Source of the DNA: Pseudomonas cremoricolorata DSM 17059 = NBRC 16634
GTDB taxonomy: Bacteria; Pseudomonadota; Gammaproteobacteria; Pseudomonadales; Pseudomonadaceae
Length of the DNA: 64,000 nt
Direction: 5' to 3'
Assembly (NCBI RefSeq): GCF_000425745.1
Contig: NZ_KE384442.1
Location: 4,968 to 68,967, forward strand
In this document: one piece after another, positions 44,097-53,778 of the stretch
How positions within the stretch are numbered: position 1 is the first letter of the stretch
How the letters are laid out: each line of letters opens with the position of its first letter
The notes under the pieces: model-generated
Told to the model about the DNA's origin: nothing
Seen by the model: the letters and a program-made list of their open reading frames with translations, nothing else
The model's database searches: none
Position numbers and translations under genes: made by a program

Positions 44097-44876
44097 CTAC
44101 TCAGGCGCGGCGTCACGCAGGAACACCAGATGATCCTGCTTCGATTGCTCGGCATTGTAGTAGTAGCCCTGCACGTCGAATTGCTTGAGGTGCTGCGGAT
44201 CGTCGATGCGGTTCTGGATGACGAAGCGGCTCATCATGCCGCGGGCTTTCTTGGCGTAGAAGCTGATGATCTTGTGCTGACCATTCTTCCAGTCCTTGAA
44301 ATCCACATTGATTACCCGCGCTTTCAAGGCGCTGCGCTTGACCGCACTGAAGTACTCGTTGCTGGCCAGGTTCAGCAGCAGGTCGTCACCTTGTGCGGCC
44401 AGGGCCTGGTTCAGCCATTCGCTGATGCGCGTGTCCCAGAACGCGTACAGGTCCTTGCCACGGGCATTGCTCAGTTTGGTGCCCATTTCCAGGCGATACG
44501 GCTGCATCAGGTCGAGCGGGCGCAGCAGGCCGTACAGCCCCGAGAGCATGCGCAGGTGCTCCTGGGCGTAGGCGAAGTCGTCCTCGCTGAGGCTTTGCGC
44601 ATCGAGCCCGGTGTACACGTCGCCCTTGAACGCCAGCAGCGCTTGCTTGGCGTTGTCCGGGGTGAAGGTTTCGCTCCAGCTACCGAAACGCGCCGCGTTG
44701 AGGCCGGCAAGCTTGTCCGACAGATGCATCAGCTCGGCGATCTGCGCCGGGCTCAACTCGCGCAGTTGCTCGATCAGTACCTGAGAGTGCTCCAGGTGCT
44801 GCGGCAGGGTGAAGCGCGCGGTGGCCGGCGGGGTTTCGTAGTCGAGGGTTTTGGCGGGGGAAATCACCGTCAGCAT
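44097..44876 (-). CDS. yaaA: Peroxide stress protein YaaA
   Basis: A 259-residue YaaA/DUF328 protein with MLTVISPAKTLDYE at the start and SRFVIQNRIDDPQHLKQF near the end. YaaA lowers free intracellular iron during H2O2 stress and binds DNA. The ATG at 44876 gives the family start; upstream in-frame codons overlap the divergent gene's promoter. Confidence 0.95.
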   Translation of the reverse strand: MLTVISPAKTLDYETPPATARFTLPQHLEHSQVLIEQLRELSPAQIAELMHLSDKLAGLNAARFGSWSETFTPDNAKQALLAFKGDVYTGLDAQSLSEDDFAYAQEHLRMLSGLYGLLRPLDLMQPYRLEMGTKLSNARGKDLYAFWDTRISEWLNQALAAQGDDLLLNLASNEYFSAVKRSALKARVINVDFKDWKNGQHKIISFYAKKARGMMSRFVIQNRIDDPQHLKQFDVQGYYYNAEQSKQDHLVFLRDAAPE

Positions 44877-45012
44877 AGGGTCGGCTCCTGAAGTCAATCG
44901 GGCGATTCTACGGCGGGCGTGCGCAAGCTCCAACCTATGCGCGTGATAGGCGCTGACCATGGGCAGGCCAGGCGCTATAGTGCGGGCCATACCTTTCACC
45001 GGAGTGTCGCCT

Positions 45013-46146
45013 GTGCGCCCTGCCCTGGTTGCCTTCGCCGGCCTGTTGAGCCTTGCCGTGCAGGCAGCGCCGCCTTCACCCTACGTCAGCCTCGAGCGCA
45101 ACCTGTGGCCCGAGCAACTGGACAGCCCGGTGCTGTTCGATGTCGCCTCGCGCGCCGAAATTCTGTCCTTCGCCCGCGCCCTGCACGAAAGCGAACTGCT
45201 CGATGACACAGCACTGGCCAGTCGTCTCGGCCTGCGCCAGATCGACCTGCCGATGATTCGCGCGGTGCGCGCCCGCTTGTGGCAGCGCTTGTGGCAGAAC
45301 TTCGAGCAGGCCCGGCAAAGCTGCGAGCAGGACGCCTCGTTCTGCTTTCCGCTCGACAGCATGGCTGAACTGCGTGCACGCGCTGCGGTGTTTGCCGAGG
45401 AAGTCGGTGAGTTCTATAGCCCTTGGGTCGAGCCCAGTTACACGTTCCATCAACGTTATCTGGATGAATTGCTGCGCAAGGCCGCCTTGTTCGCCAGCAG
45501 TCCCAACGAGATCGAGCGCCTTTCAGCCACCGAGCGCAGCGGCGATGAACTCAACGACCGGGTGTTTTTGCTGACCTTCGTCGGCGGACCGGGGCCGGCC
45601 GCTGGCAGCACCGATCGGCTCACCGACTACCTGCGTCGGCAGCAGGTGCAAGGTACGTTCTTCGTGCTCGGTACGCGCCTGCAGCAGCGGCGCGACAGCG
45701 CAGCAGGCAGCCCGCTGCGGCAGGTGTATGCCGGACAGTGCGTGGGCATTCAGGGCTGGGAGTACCGCTCGCATGCGCTGTGGCAAGGCTGGCAGGATTC
45801 GCTGCGGCGCAGTCAGGCGCGGGTGCAGGCCGAGTTGCCCGAGCAGTACGTGCCGCTGTTCCGTCCGCCCTACGGGCAGCGGCGCAGCGATGGCGAGGCG
45901 TTCATGCGCAATCAAGGCTTGCAGGTAGCGTTGTGGGACATCGATGCCCAGGACGACGGCCCGCTGAGTAGCGAGGCTTCGGCGCAGCGGGTGCTGACCT
46001 TGATGCTGCTCTGGCGCAAGGGTGTGATTCAGTTCCACGACAGCCTGCCGAAAGCGCAGGTGGCCGTTGAAACCTTGCTGCAGAGCACGGCGCAGAGCGG
46101 TTTGGGCTGGGAAGATTGCCAAACCTACGGTGCCCTGCGCGAGTGA
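45013..46146 (+). CDS. Polysaccharide deacetylase-like (NodB-fold) protein with lost catalytic motif
   Basis: A 377-residue exported protein. The GTG start at 45013 (CGGAG upstream) gives a clean signal peptide ending AVQA near residue 18. A helical N-terminal part is followed by the NodB domain (about 183-360). RPPYG (284-288), LWDID and GVIQFHD are kept. The first motif, normally TFDDGP, reads TFVGGP (188-193), losing both aspartates, and the metal His motif is replaced by GIQGWEYRSH. It is probably not a working deacetylase. Confidence 0.8.
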   Translation: MRPALVAFAGLLSLAVQAAPPSPYVSLERNLWPEQLDSPVLFDVASRAEILSFARALHESELLDDTALASRLGLRQIDLPMIRAVRARLWQRLWQNFEQARQSCEQDASFCFPLDSMAELRARAAVFAEEVGEFYSPWVEPSYTFHQRYLDELLRKAALFASSPNEIERLSATERSGDELNDRVFLLTFVGGPGPAAGSTDRLTDYLRRQQVQGTFFVLGTRLQQRRDSAAGSPLRQVYAGQCVGIQGWEYRSHALWQGWQDSLRRSQARVQAELPEQYVPLFRPPYGQRRSDGEAFMRNQGLQVALWDIDAQDDGPLSSEASAQRVLTLMLLWRKGVIQFHDSLPKAQVAVETLLQSTAQSGLGWEDCQTYGALRE

Positions 46147-46434
46147 GCGCAAGGGGCGCTTGACCTATCACTGTAGTCGTCCGGGGAGGGTGCGCAAGGC
46201 AAGTGAGTCAATCGGAAAAATAAACTTCACCCAAGCGTAAAAGTACTTTTTTCCGTAATACGTTTTGCGGTATGAAAGAAGCAGACAGCCGAATCCTGCA
46301 GCACAGGTGGCGTCATCCAGGCCCTCCTAGCCAGGTGCGCTCCCCGCCCGTAACGACGCGGATACGGGGAGAACGGCGGTCAATCTGCAGCGCAGCGGTA
46401 CGCGCTACGTGGCTTCGATATAAGGTGACCGAGT

Positions 46435-47829
46435 ATGGATGACCAAGGACGCACCCCTTCCTCCAGCAAGCCAATCCTCTATGTCCTCGATACCAATGTC
46501 CTGATTCACGACCCCAACGCATTACTCAACTTCGAGGAGCACCATGTCGCCCTGCCGATGACGGTGCTGGAGGAACTCGACAAGCTCAAGACCGGCAAGC
46601 AGTCGATTGCCGCCGATTGTCGCCAGGCCATTCGCCTGATCGACCAGACCCTGGGCGATGCCTCGCCCAGTGCGGTCGAGCAGGGCGTGCCGATTCAGCG
46701 TGGCAAGAGTGGCCCGAAGGGTTTTCTGTCGATTCTGATGAGCCAGCGCAACGAGCCCAACCGCCTGCTGCCCGAGCACCTCAACGACAACATCATCATC
46801 AACCAACTGCTCGAACTGCGCGCCACCCGCGCCGATCTCGACGTAGTGTTGGTGACCAAAGACATCAACATGCGCCTCAAGGCGCGCGCCTGCGGCATTG
46901 CCGCCGAGGACTACAGCACCGACCAGTTGGTCGACGATGTCTCGTTACTGTCAAAGGGTTACCACTCGGTGAACGGCTCGTTCTGGGACCGGGTCAGCAA
47001 GGTCGATACGCGCCAGGAGCGCGGGCGTACCTGGCACCGGGTGCAACTGGCCGAGCCGCTGCAGGCGGTGCACATCAACGAGTTCATCATCGACGAGCAA
47101 GGCTTCGTCGGCTGGATCAAGGGCGTGCGTGATGGCGAGTTGCTGTTGCTCGACCTGCACCAGGAGCCGCTGCTGCACCAGGAAGCCTGGGGCCTGAAGC
47201 CCCGCGACATCCACCAGAGCCTGGCCTTGCTGGCACTGCTCGACCCGGATATTCACCTGGTCAACCTCACCGGCGCTGCCGGTTCGGGCAAGACCATCCT
47301 GGCCCTGGCGGCTGCGATCGAACAGACCATGGTCAGCAAGCGCTACCGTCGCATCATCGCCACCCGCAGCGTGCAGGGGCTGGATCAGGAAATCGGCTTC
47401 CTGCCGGGTACCGAAGCGGAAAAGATGGAGCCTTGGCTGGGCGCCATCACCGACAACCTCGAAGCCCTGCACATGGATGACGAGAGCACTCACGGCAGCG
47501 TCGAGTACATCCTCGAGCGCGTACCGCTGCAGTTCAAATCGCTCAACTACATTCGCGGTCGCAGCTTCCAGCAAAGCCTGATCCTCATCGATGAATGCCA
47601 GAACCTCACCCCGCACCAGATGAAAACCATCATCACCCGTGCCGGCGCTGGCTCCAAAGTGGTTTGCCTGGGCAACCTGGCGCAGATCGACACGCCGTAC
47701 CTGTCCGCTCCAAGCTCGGGCCTGACCTACCTCACCGAGCGCTTCAAGGACTTCCCCCACGGCGTGCACATCACCCTGCAAGGGGTGCCGCGCTCGGTGC
47801 TTGCCGAGTACGCCGAGTCGCACCTGTAA
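46435..47829 (+). CDS. PIN-PhoH fusion ATPase (PhoH2 type)
   Basis: A 464-residue protein. The N-terminal PIN nuclease domain (about 13-150) has VLDTNVLIHDP. The C-terminal PhoH helicase-like ATPase has Walker A GAAGSGKT near 280 and Walker B LILIDECQNL. PhoH2 proteins unwind and cut RNA; in some actinobacteria they pair with an antitoxin gene, but none precedes this one. The 288-bp upstream spacer holds no gene. Confidence 0.92.
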   Translation: MDDQGRTPSSSKPILYVLDTNVLIHDPNALLNFEEHHVALPMTVLEELDKLKTGKQSIAADCRQAIRLIDQTLGDASPSAVEQGVPIQRGKSGPKGFLSILMSQRNEPNRLLPEHLNDNIIINQLLELRATRADLDVVLVTKDINMRLKARACGIAAEDYSTDQLVDDVSLLSKGYHSVNGSFWDRVSKVDTRQERGRTWHRVQLAEPLQAVHINEFIIDEQGFVGWIKGVRDGELLLLDLHQEPLLHQEAWGLKPRDIHQSLALLALLDPDIHLVNLTGAAGSGKTILALAAAIEQTMVSKRYRRIIATRSVQGLDQEIGFLPGTEAEKMEPWLGAITDNLEALHMDDESTHGSVEYILERVPLQFKSLNYIRGRSFQQSLILIDECQNLTPHQMKTIITRAGAGSKVVCLGNLAQIDTPYLSAPSSGLTYLTERFKDFPHGVHITLQGVPRSVLAEYAESHL

Positions 47830-47922
47830 GCCGACTGATCGGGCGGTTCGCCGCCCGATCATTTCCCTGCGCAACGCGACCTGTGGCGTTACACTCGACG
47901 CTCCCTTCACAGGAGCAGAGCA

Positions 47923-48396
47923 GTGCTGACACACCTTGATTCCCAGGGGCGGGCCAACATGGTCGACGTCACTGAAAAAGCCGTCACCGCCCGCGAAGCA
48001 GTGGCCCAGGCGCGCGTGCGCATGCTGCCGCAGACCCTGCGCATGATCGTCGACGGCGCGCATCCCAAAGGCGATGTCTTCGCCGTGGCGCGCATTGCCG
48101 GCATCCAGGCGGCGAAGAAAACCAGCGACCTGATTCCCCTGTGCCATCCGCTGATGCTGACCAGCGTCAAGGTCGAACTGCGCGCCGACGGCGAAGACGC
48201 GGTGCTGATTCAGGCACGCTGCAAGCTGGCCGGGCAGACCGGCGTGGAAATGGAAGCACTGACCGCCGCCAGCGTCGCCGCGCTGACGATCTACGACATG
48301 TGCAAGGCGGTGGACAAAGGCATGGTCATCGAGCAGGTACGCCTGCTGGAGAAGCGCGGCGGCAAGAGCGGCGACTTCAAGGCGCAGCCGCAATGA
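47923..48396 (+). CDS. moaC: Cyclic pyranopterin monophosphate synthase MoaC
   Basis: A 157-residue enzyme completing cyclic pyranopterin monophosphate in molybdenum cofactor synthesis. LCHPLMLTSVKVEL and AGQTGVEMEALTA are family motifs with the active-site His and Glu. The start is GTG at 47923 with AGGAG upstream. It overlaps moaD by ATGA. Confidence 0.96.
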   Translation: MLTHLDSQGRANMVDVTEKAVTAREAVAQARVRMLPQTLRMIVDGAHPKGDVFAVARIAGIQAAKKTSDLIPLCHPLMLTSVKVELRADGEDAVLIQARCKLAGQTGVEMEALTAASVAALTIYDMCKAVDKGMVIEQVRLLEKRGGKSGDFKAQPQ

Positions 48397-48638
48397 AGCT
48401 GCAAGTGGTGTATTTCGCCCGTTATCGCGAGGCATTGGGGCTGGACGGCGAGGCGCTGGAAGGTGACTTTCAGGTGCTCGACGATGTGCGCAAAGCGTTG
48501 CTCGAGCGTGGCCAAGGTTACGCCGTGTTGGCTGAACAGAACCTGATGTGCGCGCGCAACCAGGAGCTGTGTCGGCTCGCCGAGCCTGTGGCAGAGGGCG
48601 ACGAAGTGGCGTTCTTCCCGCCTGTGACGGGGGGCTGA
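48393..48638 (+). CDS. moaD: Molybdopterin synthase small subunit MoaD
   Basis: An 81-residue ubiquitin-fold sulfur carrier ending in the essential Gly-Gly (PPVTGG), which is thiocarboxylated to feed sulfur to MoaE. Coupled to moaC by ATGA overlap and followed by moaE after 2 bp. Confidence 0.95.
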   Translation: MKLQVVYFARYREALGLDGEALEGDFQVLDDVRKALLERGQGYAVLAEQNLMCARNQELCRLAEPVAEGDEVAFFPPVTGG

Positions 48639-48640
48639 GC

Positions 48641-49087
48641 ATGGCCATCCGTGTGCAGGCGCAGCCGTTCGATGCCGGGCAGGAGGTCAATGCCATGCAT
48701 GCGGCGAATGTCGGCGTCGGGGCGGTGGTGGCGTTCGTCGGCTACGTGCGTGACTTCAATGACGGCCGCGAAGTGGCGGGAATGTTTCTCGAGCACTATC
48801 CGGGCATGACCGAAAAAGCCTTGGACAAGATCGTGGTCCAGGCCCAGCAGCGCTGGCCGTTGCTCAAGGTCGAGGTGCTGCACCGCATCGGCGCGTTGCA
48901 ACCGGGCGAGCCGATCGTCTTCGTCGGCATCGCCAGCGCCCATCGTCAGGCGGCGTTCGATGCCTGCAATTTCGTCATGGACTACCTGAAAACCCAGGCG
49001 CCGTTCTGGAAAAAAGAGTCCACCGCACTCGGCCCGCGTTGGGTCGAGGGTCGGCAGAGCGATCAGGACGCGGCTGAGCGTTGGTGA
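48641..49087 (+). CDS. moaE: Molybdopterin synthase large subunit MoaE
   Basis: A 148-residue catalytic subunit. VGYVRDFNDG, HRIGAL and FWKKE with the catalytic Lys are present. With MoaD it inserts two sulfurs to make molybdopterin. It is the last gene of moaCDE; moaA and moaB are not here. Confidence 0.96.
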   Translation: MAIRVQAQPFDAGQEVNAMHAANVGVGAVVAFVGYVRDFNDGREVAGMFLEHYPGMTEKALDKIVVQAQQRWPLLKVEVLHRIGALQPGEPIVFVGIASAHRQAAFDACNFVMDYLKTQAPFWKKESTALGPRWVEGRQSDQDAAERW

Positions 49088-49154
49088 GAGGGGGGCGCGG
49101 TCACGTCTCTTCAGGCAGAGCCTAGGAGCGAACGGAGCGCCGCTGCGGTTCATT

Positions 49155-49200
49155 AGGGCCGCGTTGCGGCCCATCGCGGCTGAAGCCGCCTCTACAGCCA
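49155..49200. repeat. REP element downstream of moaE
   Basis: A P. putida-type REP: the hairpin GGGCCGC-GTT-GCGGCCC is followed by ATCGCGGCTGAAGCCGCC and TCTACAG. It lies between moaE and rhlB stops, the usual 3'-end position for REPs. Confidence 0.85.
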
Positions 49201-49219
49201 ACTGTTGGGCTTGAGCCGC

Positions 49220-50698
49220 TTACTGGCCCTTGCGCGGCACGGGCTTGAGCAGGGCCTCAGGCGGCATTTCACAGCTGATCTTGCGTCCTAGCAGTTGCTC
49301 GATGCCGGGCAGCTGGTACGAGTCGTCTTCGCCGGCAAAGCTGATCGACACCCCGTTGCTGCCGGCACGGCCAGTGCGGCCGATGCGGTGCACGTAGTCG
49401 TCCGGATCTTCCGGCAGGGTGAAGTTGATCACGTGGCTGATGCCATCGATGTGAATGCCGCGGCCGGCGACATCGGTTGCCACCAGCACCGTCACTCGAC
49501 CTTCGCGGAAGTTTTCCAGGGTGCGGATGCGCTTGTGCTGCGGCACGTCGCCAGACAATTGCGCGGCGTTGATGCCGTCGCGCACCAGGCGTTCTTCGAT
49601 GCGTCGCACTTCATCCTTGCGGTTGGCGAACACCATCACCCGTTGCCAGTTGTTCTGCGTCACCAGGTTGTACAGCAGCTTGTACTTGTCGCTGCCGGCA
49701 ACGGCATAGACATGCTGTTCGACGGTTTCGCTGGCGACGTTTTCCGGCTCGATCTCGACGATGGCCGGGTCGGTGGTCCACTGCTTGGCGAGGTTCATCA
49801 CATCGTCGGTGAAGGTGGCGGAGAACAGCAGGGTCTGGCGTTCGGGTTTGGGTGGCGTCTGCCGAATGATCTGCCGAACCTGAGGAATGAAGCCCATGTC
49901 GAGCATGCGGTCGGCTTCGTCCAGCACCATCACTTCGACCATGTCCAGGTGCACTTCGCCGCGCTGCTGGAAGTCCAGCAAACGCCCGGGGGTGGCCACC
50001 AGAATGTCGCAGTGGCGCGCTTCCAGGCTTTTCAGCTGCTTGTCGAAGTCCATTCCGCCGACGAAGGTCATGACGTTCAGGCCGCTGTATTTGGTCAGTG
50101 CCGCGGCATCCTTGGCGATCTGCACCACCAGCTCGCGGGTCGGGGCGATGATCAGCGCGCGCGGCTCGCCCATGTAGCGCTCCTTGGGTGGAGGCGTCTG
50201 TTGCAGCTGGGCGATGATGGAAATCAGGAAGGCTGCGGTCTTGCCGGTGCCGGTCTGTGCCCGGCCGATGGCATCCTGGCCGCGCAGGGTGTAGCCCAGC
50301 ACCTGGGCCTGGATCGGCGTGCAGTACGGAAAGCCCAGGTCGTGGATGGCGTGCATCAGCTCGTTGGACAGTTTGAAGTCATGGAAGCGGGTCTTGCCTT
50401 CCTGCGCCTCGACCACGAAGTCCTCAGGCTTCCACAGCGATGCCTGGGGCTTGGGTTTGCGTTCACGACGCGGCTTGCTGTTGGGCGTGGCGTCGTGGCG
50501 TGAGATCGGCTCGGCCTTTGTTGGCAGGGCCATGCTGGAAGTGGGTTGCGCGTCGACTGCTGGAGCCTCGATGGGCTGCGCGATGGAGGGAGCCTGCCCA
50601 CCAGCGGCGGGCGGCGGAGTGACCACGGGGGCAGGGACAGCGGCGGCCTGGGCGGCGGCGTCTTCCTTGCCGAATAGTTTCTTGAGTGCCTTGAGCAC
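49220..50698 (-). CDS. rhlB: DEAD-box RNA helicase RhlB
   Basis: A 492-residue helicase. A 90-residue Pro/Ala-rich N-terminal region precedes the core: Q motif FPYCTPIQ (123-130), Walker A AQTGTGKT (148-155), DEAD, SAT and HRIGRTGR. RhlB works with the RNA degradosome. The long low-complexity N-terminus is normal for Pseudomonas copies. Confidence 0.93.
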   Translation of the reverse strand: MLKALKKLFGKEDAAAQAAAVPAPVVTPPPAAGGQAPSIAQPIEAPAVDAQPTSSMALPTKAEPISRHDATPNSKPRRERKPKPQASLWKPEDFVVEAQEGKTRFHDFKLSNELMHAIHDLGFPYCTPIQAQVLGYTLRGQDAIGRAQTGTGKTAAFLISIIAQLQQTPPPKERYMGEPRALIIAPTRELVVQIAKDAAALTKYSGLNVMTFVGGMDFDKQLKSLEARHCDILVATPGRLLDFQQRGEVHLDMVEVMVLDEADRMLDMGFIPQVRQIIRQTPPKPERQTLLFSATFTDDVMNLAKQWTTDPAIVEIEPENVASETVEQHVYAVAGSDKYKLLYNLVTQNNWQRVMVFANRKDEVRRIEERLVRDGINAAQLSGDVPQHKRIRTLENFREGRVTVLVATDVAGRGIHIDGISHVINFTLPEDPDDYVHRIGRTGRAGSNGVSISFAGEDDSYQLPGIEQLLGRKISCEMPPEALLKPVPRKGQ

Positions 50699-50800
50699 GG
50701 TCGTCTCATCAACTGATTAAGGAATGTACGCCGGGCAGTGTAAAGCAAGAACTGCGCGCGGCGTAGCGTGGTGCGCCGACTACTACAAATGGCGACTCGT

Positions 50801-51457
50801 TCAGCGCAGCCGCGCGAGCAGCCAGTTGAAGATGTCCTGAACCTCTTCGTTGAGCACTTCGTGTTCCATCGGGTACTCCTGCCAGCTGGCATCGACGCCC
50901 CAGTGCTTGAGGTGTTCGAAGGCGGTGCGGCCCATGGATGGAATCACCACCGGATCGTTCACCCCGTGCAGGCACAGGGCGGGCGTACGCTGCTGGCAGG
51001 CGCTCAGCTGATGTTCGTCGCTGAAGGTCGGGGCGTAGGTCGACAAGGCCAGTACCCCGCCGAGTGCCTCTTGCCACTTCACGTAGGCCGTGTGCAAGAC
51101 CACTGCGCCGCCCTGGGAAAAGCCGGCGAGAAATACCCGGGTCAGGTCGATGCCCTTGCTGCGCTCGGCTTCGATCAATGCGATGACCTGCTCGGCCGAG
51201 TGCTCAAGTTGCCCTTCATCGATGGCGCGCGCCGGGCTCATGGCCTTGATGTCGTACCAGCTGGGCATCGCATAGCCGCCATTGATGGTCACCGGCTGGG
51301 TCGGGGCCTGGGGCATGACGAAACGCGTGCTGGTCAGGTGCGCCTGCAGGGCCTGGGCGACCGGCTGAAAGTCGTAGCGGTCGGCTCCCAGGCCATGCAA
51401 CCAGATCACACAGGCATCGGCGGTGTTCTGTGGCTCGAGAATCAACGGGTCGGTCAT
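50801..51457 (-). CDS. Carboxylesterase/phospholipase (EstB type)
   Basis: A 218-residue alpha/beta hydrolase. WLHGLGAD forms the oxyanion loop, and Ser is in GFSQGG; Asp and His are in GVNDPVVI and MEHEV. It resembles the P. fluorescens EstB/acyl-protein thioesterase group acting on short acyl esters. ATG at 51457. Confidence 0.92.
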   Translation of the reverse strand: MTDPLILEPQNTADACVIWLHGLGADRYDFQPVAQALQAHLTSTRFVMPQAPTQPVTINGGYAMPSWYDIKAMSPARAIDEGQLEHSAEQVIALIEAERSKGIDLTRVFLAGFSQGGAVVLHTAYVKWQEALGGVLALSTYAPTFSDEHQLSACQQRTPALCLHGVNDPVVIPSMGRTAFEHLKHWGVDASWQEYPMEHEVLNEEVQDIFNWLLARLR

Positions 51458-51591
51458 GGCTGCTCCAATGAAGTGCGGGCCTGCCTTCGTCGGTGCATGG
51501 AACCAGGCAGGGGTATGAATGGCTGAAGAGAATCGCGCAACGCCAGACGTTTTGCCACTTCAATTGCCCGCACACCAGGGGCAGAGCCGAA

Positions 51592-51610
51592 GGGGCCGCT
51601 TGCCGGCCCC
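51592..51610. terminator. Hairpin downstream of algW
   Basis: GGGGCCG (51592-51598) and CGGCCCC (51604-51610) form a GC-rich 7-bp stem 8 bp beyond the algW stop. No U-run, so termination is uncertain. Confidence 0.4.
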
Positions 51611-51618
51611 GTTGGAAG

Positions 51619-52782
51619 TCACTTCTCGTCTTTCTTGACCACCGGCGCCGGTGGTGGGCGCAGACCCACTTCAGCGATCAGCTTGAGCTGCTTGCCGTTG
51701 CGCATCACTTCGATGGCGACCTTGTTGTTTGGCTTGATCCGCGCGACCTGGTTCATCGACTTGCGCCCGTCGCCGGCCGGCTCGCCGTTGATGCTCAGAA
51801 TCACATCGCCCACTTGCAAGCCGGCGCGCGCTGCCGGGCCCTCGCGGAAGATGCCCGCCACGACGATGCCCGGTCGACCTTTCAGGCCGAACGACTCGGC
51901 CAGTTCCTGGCTCAATGGCTGCACTTCGATGCCCAGCCAGCCACGAATCACCTGGCCATGTTCGATGATCGATTTCATCACCTCCAGGGCCAGCTTGACC
52001 GGAATGGCGAAGCCGATGCCCTGCGAGCCGCCGGACTTGGAGAAGATCGCGGTGTTGATGCCGGTAAGGTTGCCATTGGCATCGACCAGCGCGCCGCCGG
52101 AGTTGCCGGGGTTGATCGCCGCGTCGGTCTGGATGAAGTCTTCGTAGTTGTTCAAGCCCAGCTGGTTGCGGCCAGTGGCACTGATGATGCCCATGGTCAC
52201 GGTCTGGCCCACGCCGAACGGGTTGCCAATGGCCAGCGACACGTCACCGATGCGCAAGGTATCGGAGCGACCGATGGTGATGGCGGGCAGGTTCTTCAGA
52301 TCGATCTTGAGCACGGCAAGGTCGGTTTCCGGGTCACTGCCGATGACCCGTGCCAGGGTTTCCCGGCCGTCCTTGAGCGCCACCACGATCTGGTCAGCGC
52401 CACTGGTCACATGGTTGTTGGTCAGCAGGTAGCCTTCCGGGCTCATGATCACCGCCGAGCCCAGGCTCGACTCCCAGCGCCGCTGCTTGGGCAGGTTGTC
52501 GCCGAAGAATCGGCGGAACTGCGGGTCTTCGAACAGTGGGTGGGCGGCGTTCTTGTTCACCACCTTGGTGGTGTAGAGGTTGACCACCGCAGGCGCGGCG
52601 AGGGTCACGGCGTCGGCATAGGAGACCGGCCCTTGCACCACCTGGGTGGTTTGCGGCGCCTGTTGCAGATTGACATCCTGGCTGGGCAGGCCCACCCACT
52701 GGGGAAAGCGCTGGATGACCAGCATGGCGATCAGTACACCGGTAAGAAGGGGCCAGCCAACGTAACGCAAAGCCTTGAGCAT
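51619..52782 (-). CDS. algW: Periplasmic serine protease AlgW (DegS/DegQ type)
   Basis: A 387-residue protease anchored by one N-terminal helix (about 8-26). The catalytic triad lies in NNHVTSG (His), DLAVLKID (Asp) and GNSGGALVD (Ser), followed by a single PDZ domain (about 275-365). In pseudomonads AlgW starts MucA cleavage to release AlgU. The ATG at 52782 is preferred to longer starts because it gives the signal anchor. Confidence 0.93.
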   Translation of the reverse strand: MLKALRYVGWPLLTGVLIAMLVIQRFPQWVGLPSQDVNLQQAPQTTQVVQGPVSYADAVTLAAPAVVNLYTTKVVNKNAAHPLFEDPQFRRFFGDNLPKQRRWESSLGSAVIMSPEGYLLTNNHVTSGADQIVVALKDGRETLARVIGSDPETDLAVLKIDLKNLPAITIGRSDTLRIGDVSLAIGNPFGVGQTVTMGIISATGRNQLGLNNYEDFIQTDAAINPGNSGGALVDANGNLTGINTAIFSKSGGSQGIGFAIPVKLALEVMKSIIEHGQVIRGWLGIEVQPLSQELAESFGLKGRPGIVVAGIFREGPAARAGLQVGDVILSINGEPAGDGRKSMNQVARIKPNNKVAIEVMRNGKQLKLIAEVGLRPPPAPVVKKDEK

Positions 52783-52962
52783 CGAACGAATCCTGGGCGA
52801 GGGGGCCACCAGCGCGGCAAGGGCGCGGGCCCGCAAACGATCAAACAGACAGCCTCAAGCAGCGTCGGCCGGCGGTTTCCCCGCGGCGGCAGGCGGCTCA
52901 TAATGGCCGGCATTATACGGGCGTTGCGCCCGCTGCAACCGCCGATTTCAAGGAGTTTTTCC

Positions 52963-53721
52963 ATGGCCGTCGCTCTCCAGACCCTGGTCGCCGAAGCCGA
53001 GCGTTACCTCGCCAGTGCCAAGATTCACGACTACTGCCCCAATGGCCTGCAGGTCGAGGGGCGCGCGCAGGTCAGGCGTATCGTCAGTGGCGTCACTGCC
53101 AGCCAGGCCCTGCTGGATGCGGCGGTCGAAGCCGACGCCGACCTGATCCTGGTTCACCATGGCTATTTCTGGAAGGGTGAAAACCCTTGCATCACCGGCA
53201 TGAAACGGCGCCGTCTGAGCACCTTGCTCAGCCATGACATCAGCCTGCTGGCCTTCCACCTGCCGCTCGACGTTCATCCTGAGGTGGGCAATAACGTGCA
53301 GCTGGCGCGGCTGTTGGAGATCACCGTTGAAGGCCCGCTGGACCCAGGCGACGCCCGCGTGGTCGGCTTGCTCGGTTCGTTGCCCGAGCCGCTGTCGCCG
53401 CGCGATTTCGCCCGTCGCGTGCACGAGGCGCTGGGGCGCGAGCCGTTGCTGGTGGAGGGCGAGCAGATGATCCGCCGCGTCGGCTGGTGCACGGGCGGCG
53501 GCCAGGGCTACATCGACCAGGCCATCGCCGCCGGAGTCGACCTGTTCATCAGCGGCGAGGCCTCCGAGCAGACCTTCCACAGCGCCAGGGAAAACGGCAT
53601 CAGTTTCATCGCCGCCGGGCATCACGCCACTGAGCGCTACGGTGTACAGGCGCTGGGCGAGTACCTGGCGCGTCGCTTCGCTGTCGAACACCTGTTCATC
53701 GACTGCCCGAATCCGGTGTGA
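52963..53721 (+). CDS. Nif3-like dinuclear metal center protein
   Basis: A 252-residue Nif3/YbgI protein. Conserved metal-site sequences include LILVHHGYFWKG and GHHATERYG with multiple His. Annotated variously as GTP cyclohydrolase I type 2; the true substrate is unclear. The ATG at 52963 has AAGGAG upstream, and it is divergent from algW. Confidence 0.92.
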   Translation: MAVALQTLVAEAERYLASAKIHDYCPNGLQVEGRAQVRRIVSGVTASQALLDAAVEADADLILVHHGYFWKGENPCITGMKRRRLSTLLSHDISLLAFHLPLDVHPEVGNNVQLARLLEITVEGPLDPGDARVVGLLGSLPEPLSPRDFARRVHEALGREPLLVEGEQMIRRVGWCTGGGQGYIDQAIAAGVDLFISGEASEQTFHSARENGISFIAAGHHATERYGVQALGEYLARRFAVEHLFIDCPNPV

Positions 53722-53778
53722 ACCCACGCCAGCGCTGGCGGTAGAAGGCTACCGCCAAGGCCAAACCGGCAGTCATAT

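Noticed and set aside
45013..46146. Functional chitooligosaccharide deacetylase
   Set aside because: The TFDDGP and metal-histidine motifs required for catalysis are not present.
46147..46434. Antitoxin gene upstream of the PhoH2-type gene
   Set aside because: The 288-bp spacer contains no frame with a ribosome site and coding character; it shows only AT-rich promoter-like sequence near 46210-46280.
51493..53721. A 742-codon forward frame spanning algW and the Nif3-like gene
   Set aside because: Only the last 252 residues, from the ATG at 52963 with a good ribosome site, look like a protein family; the rest is antisense to algW.
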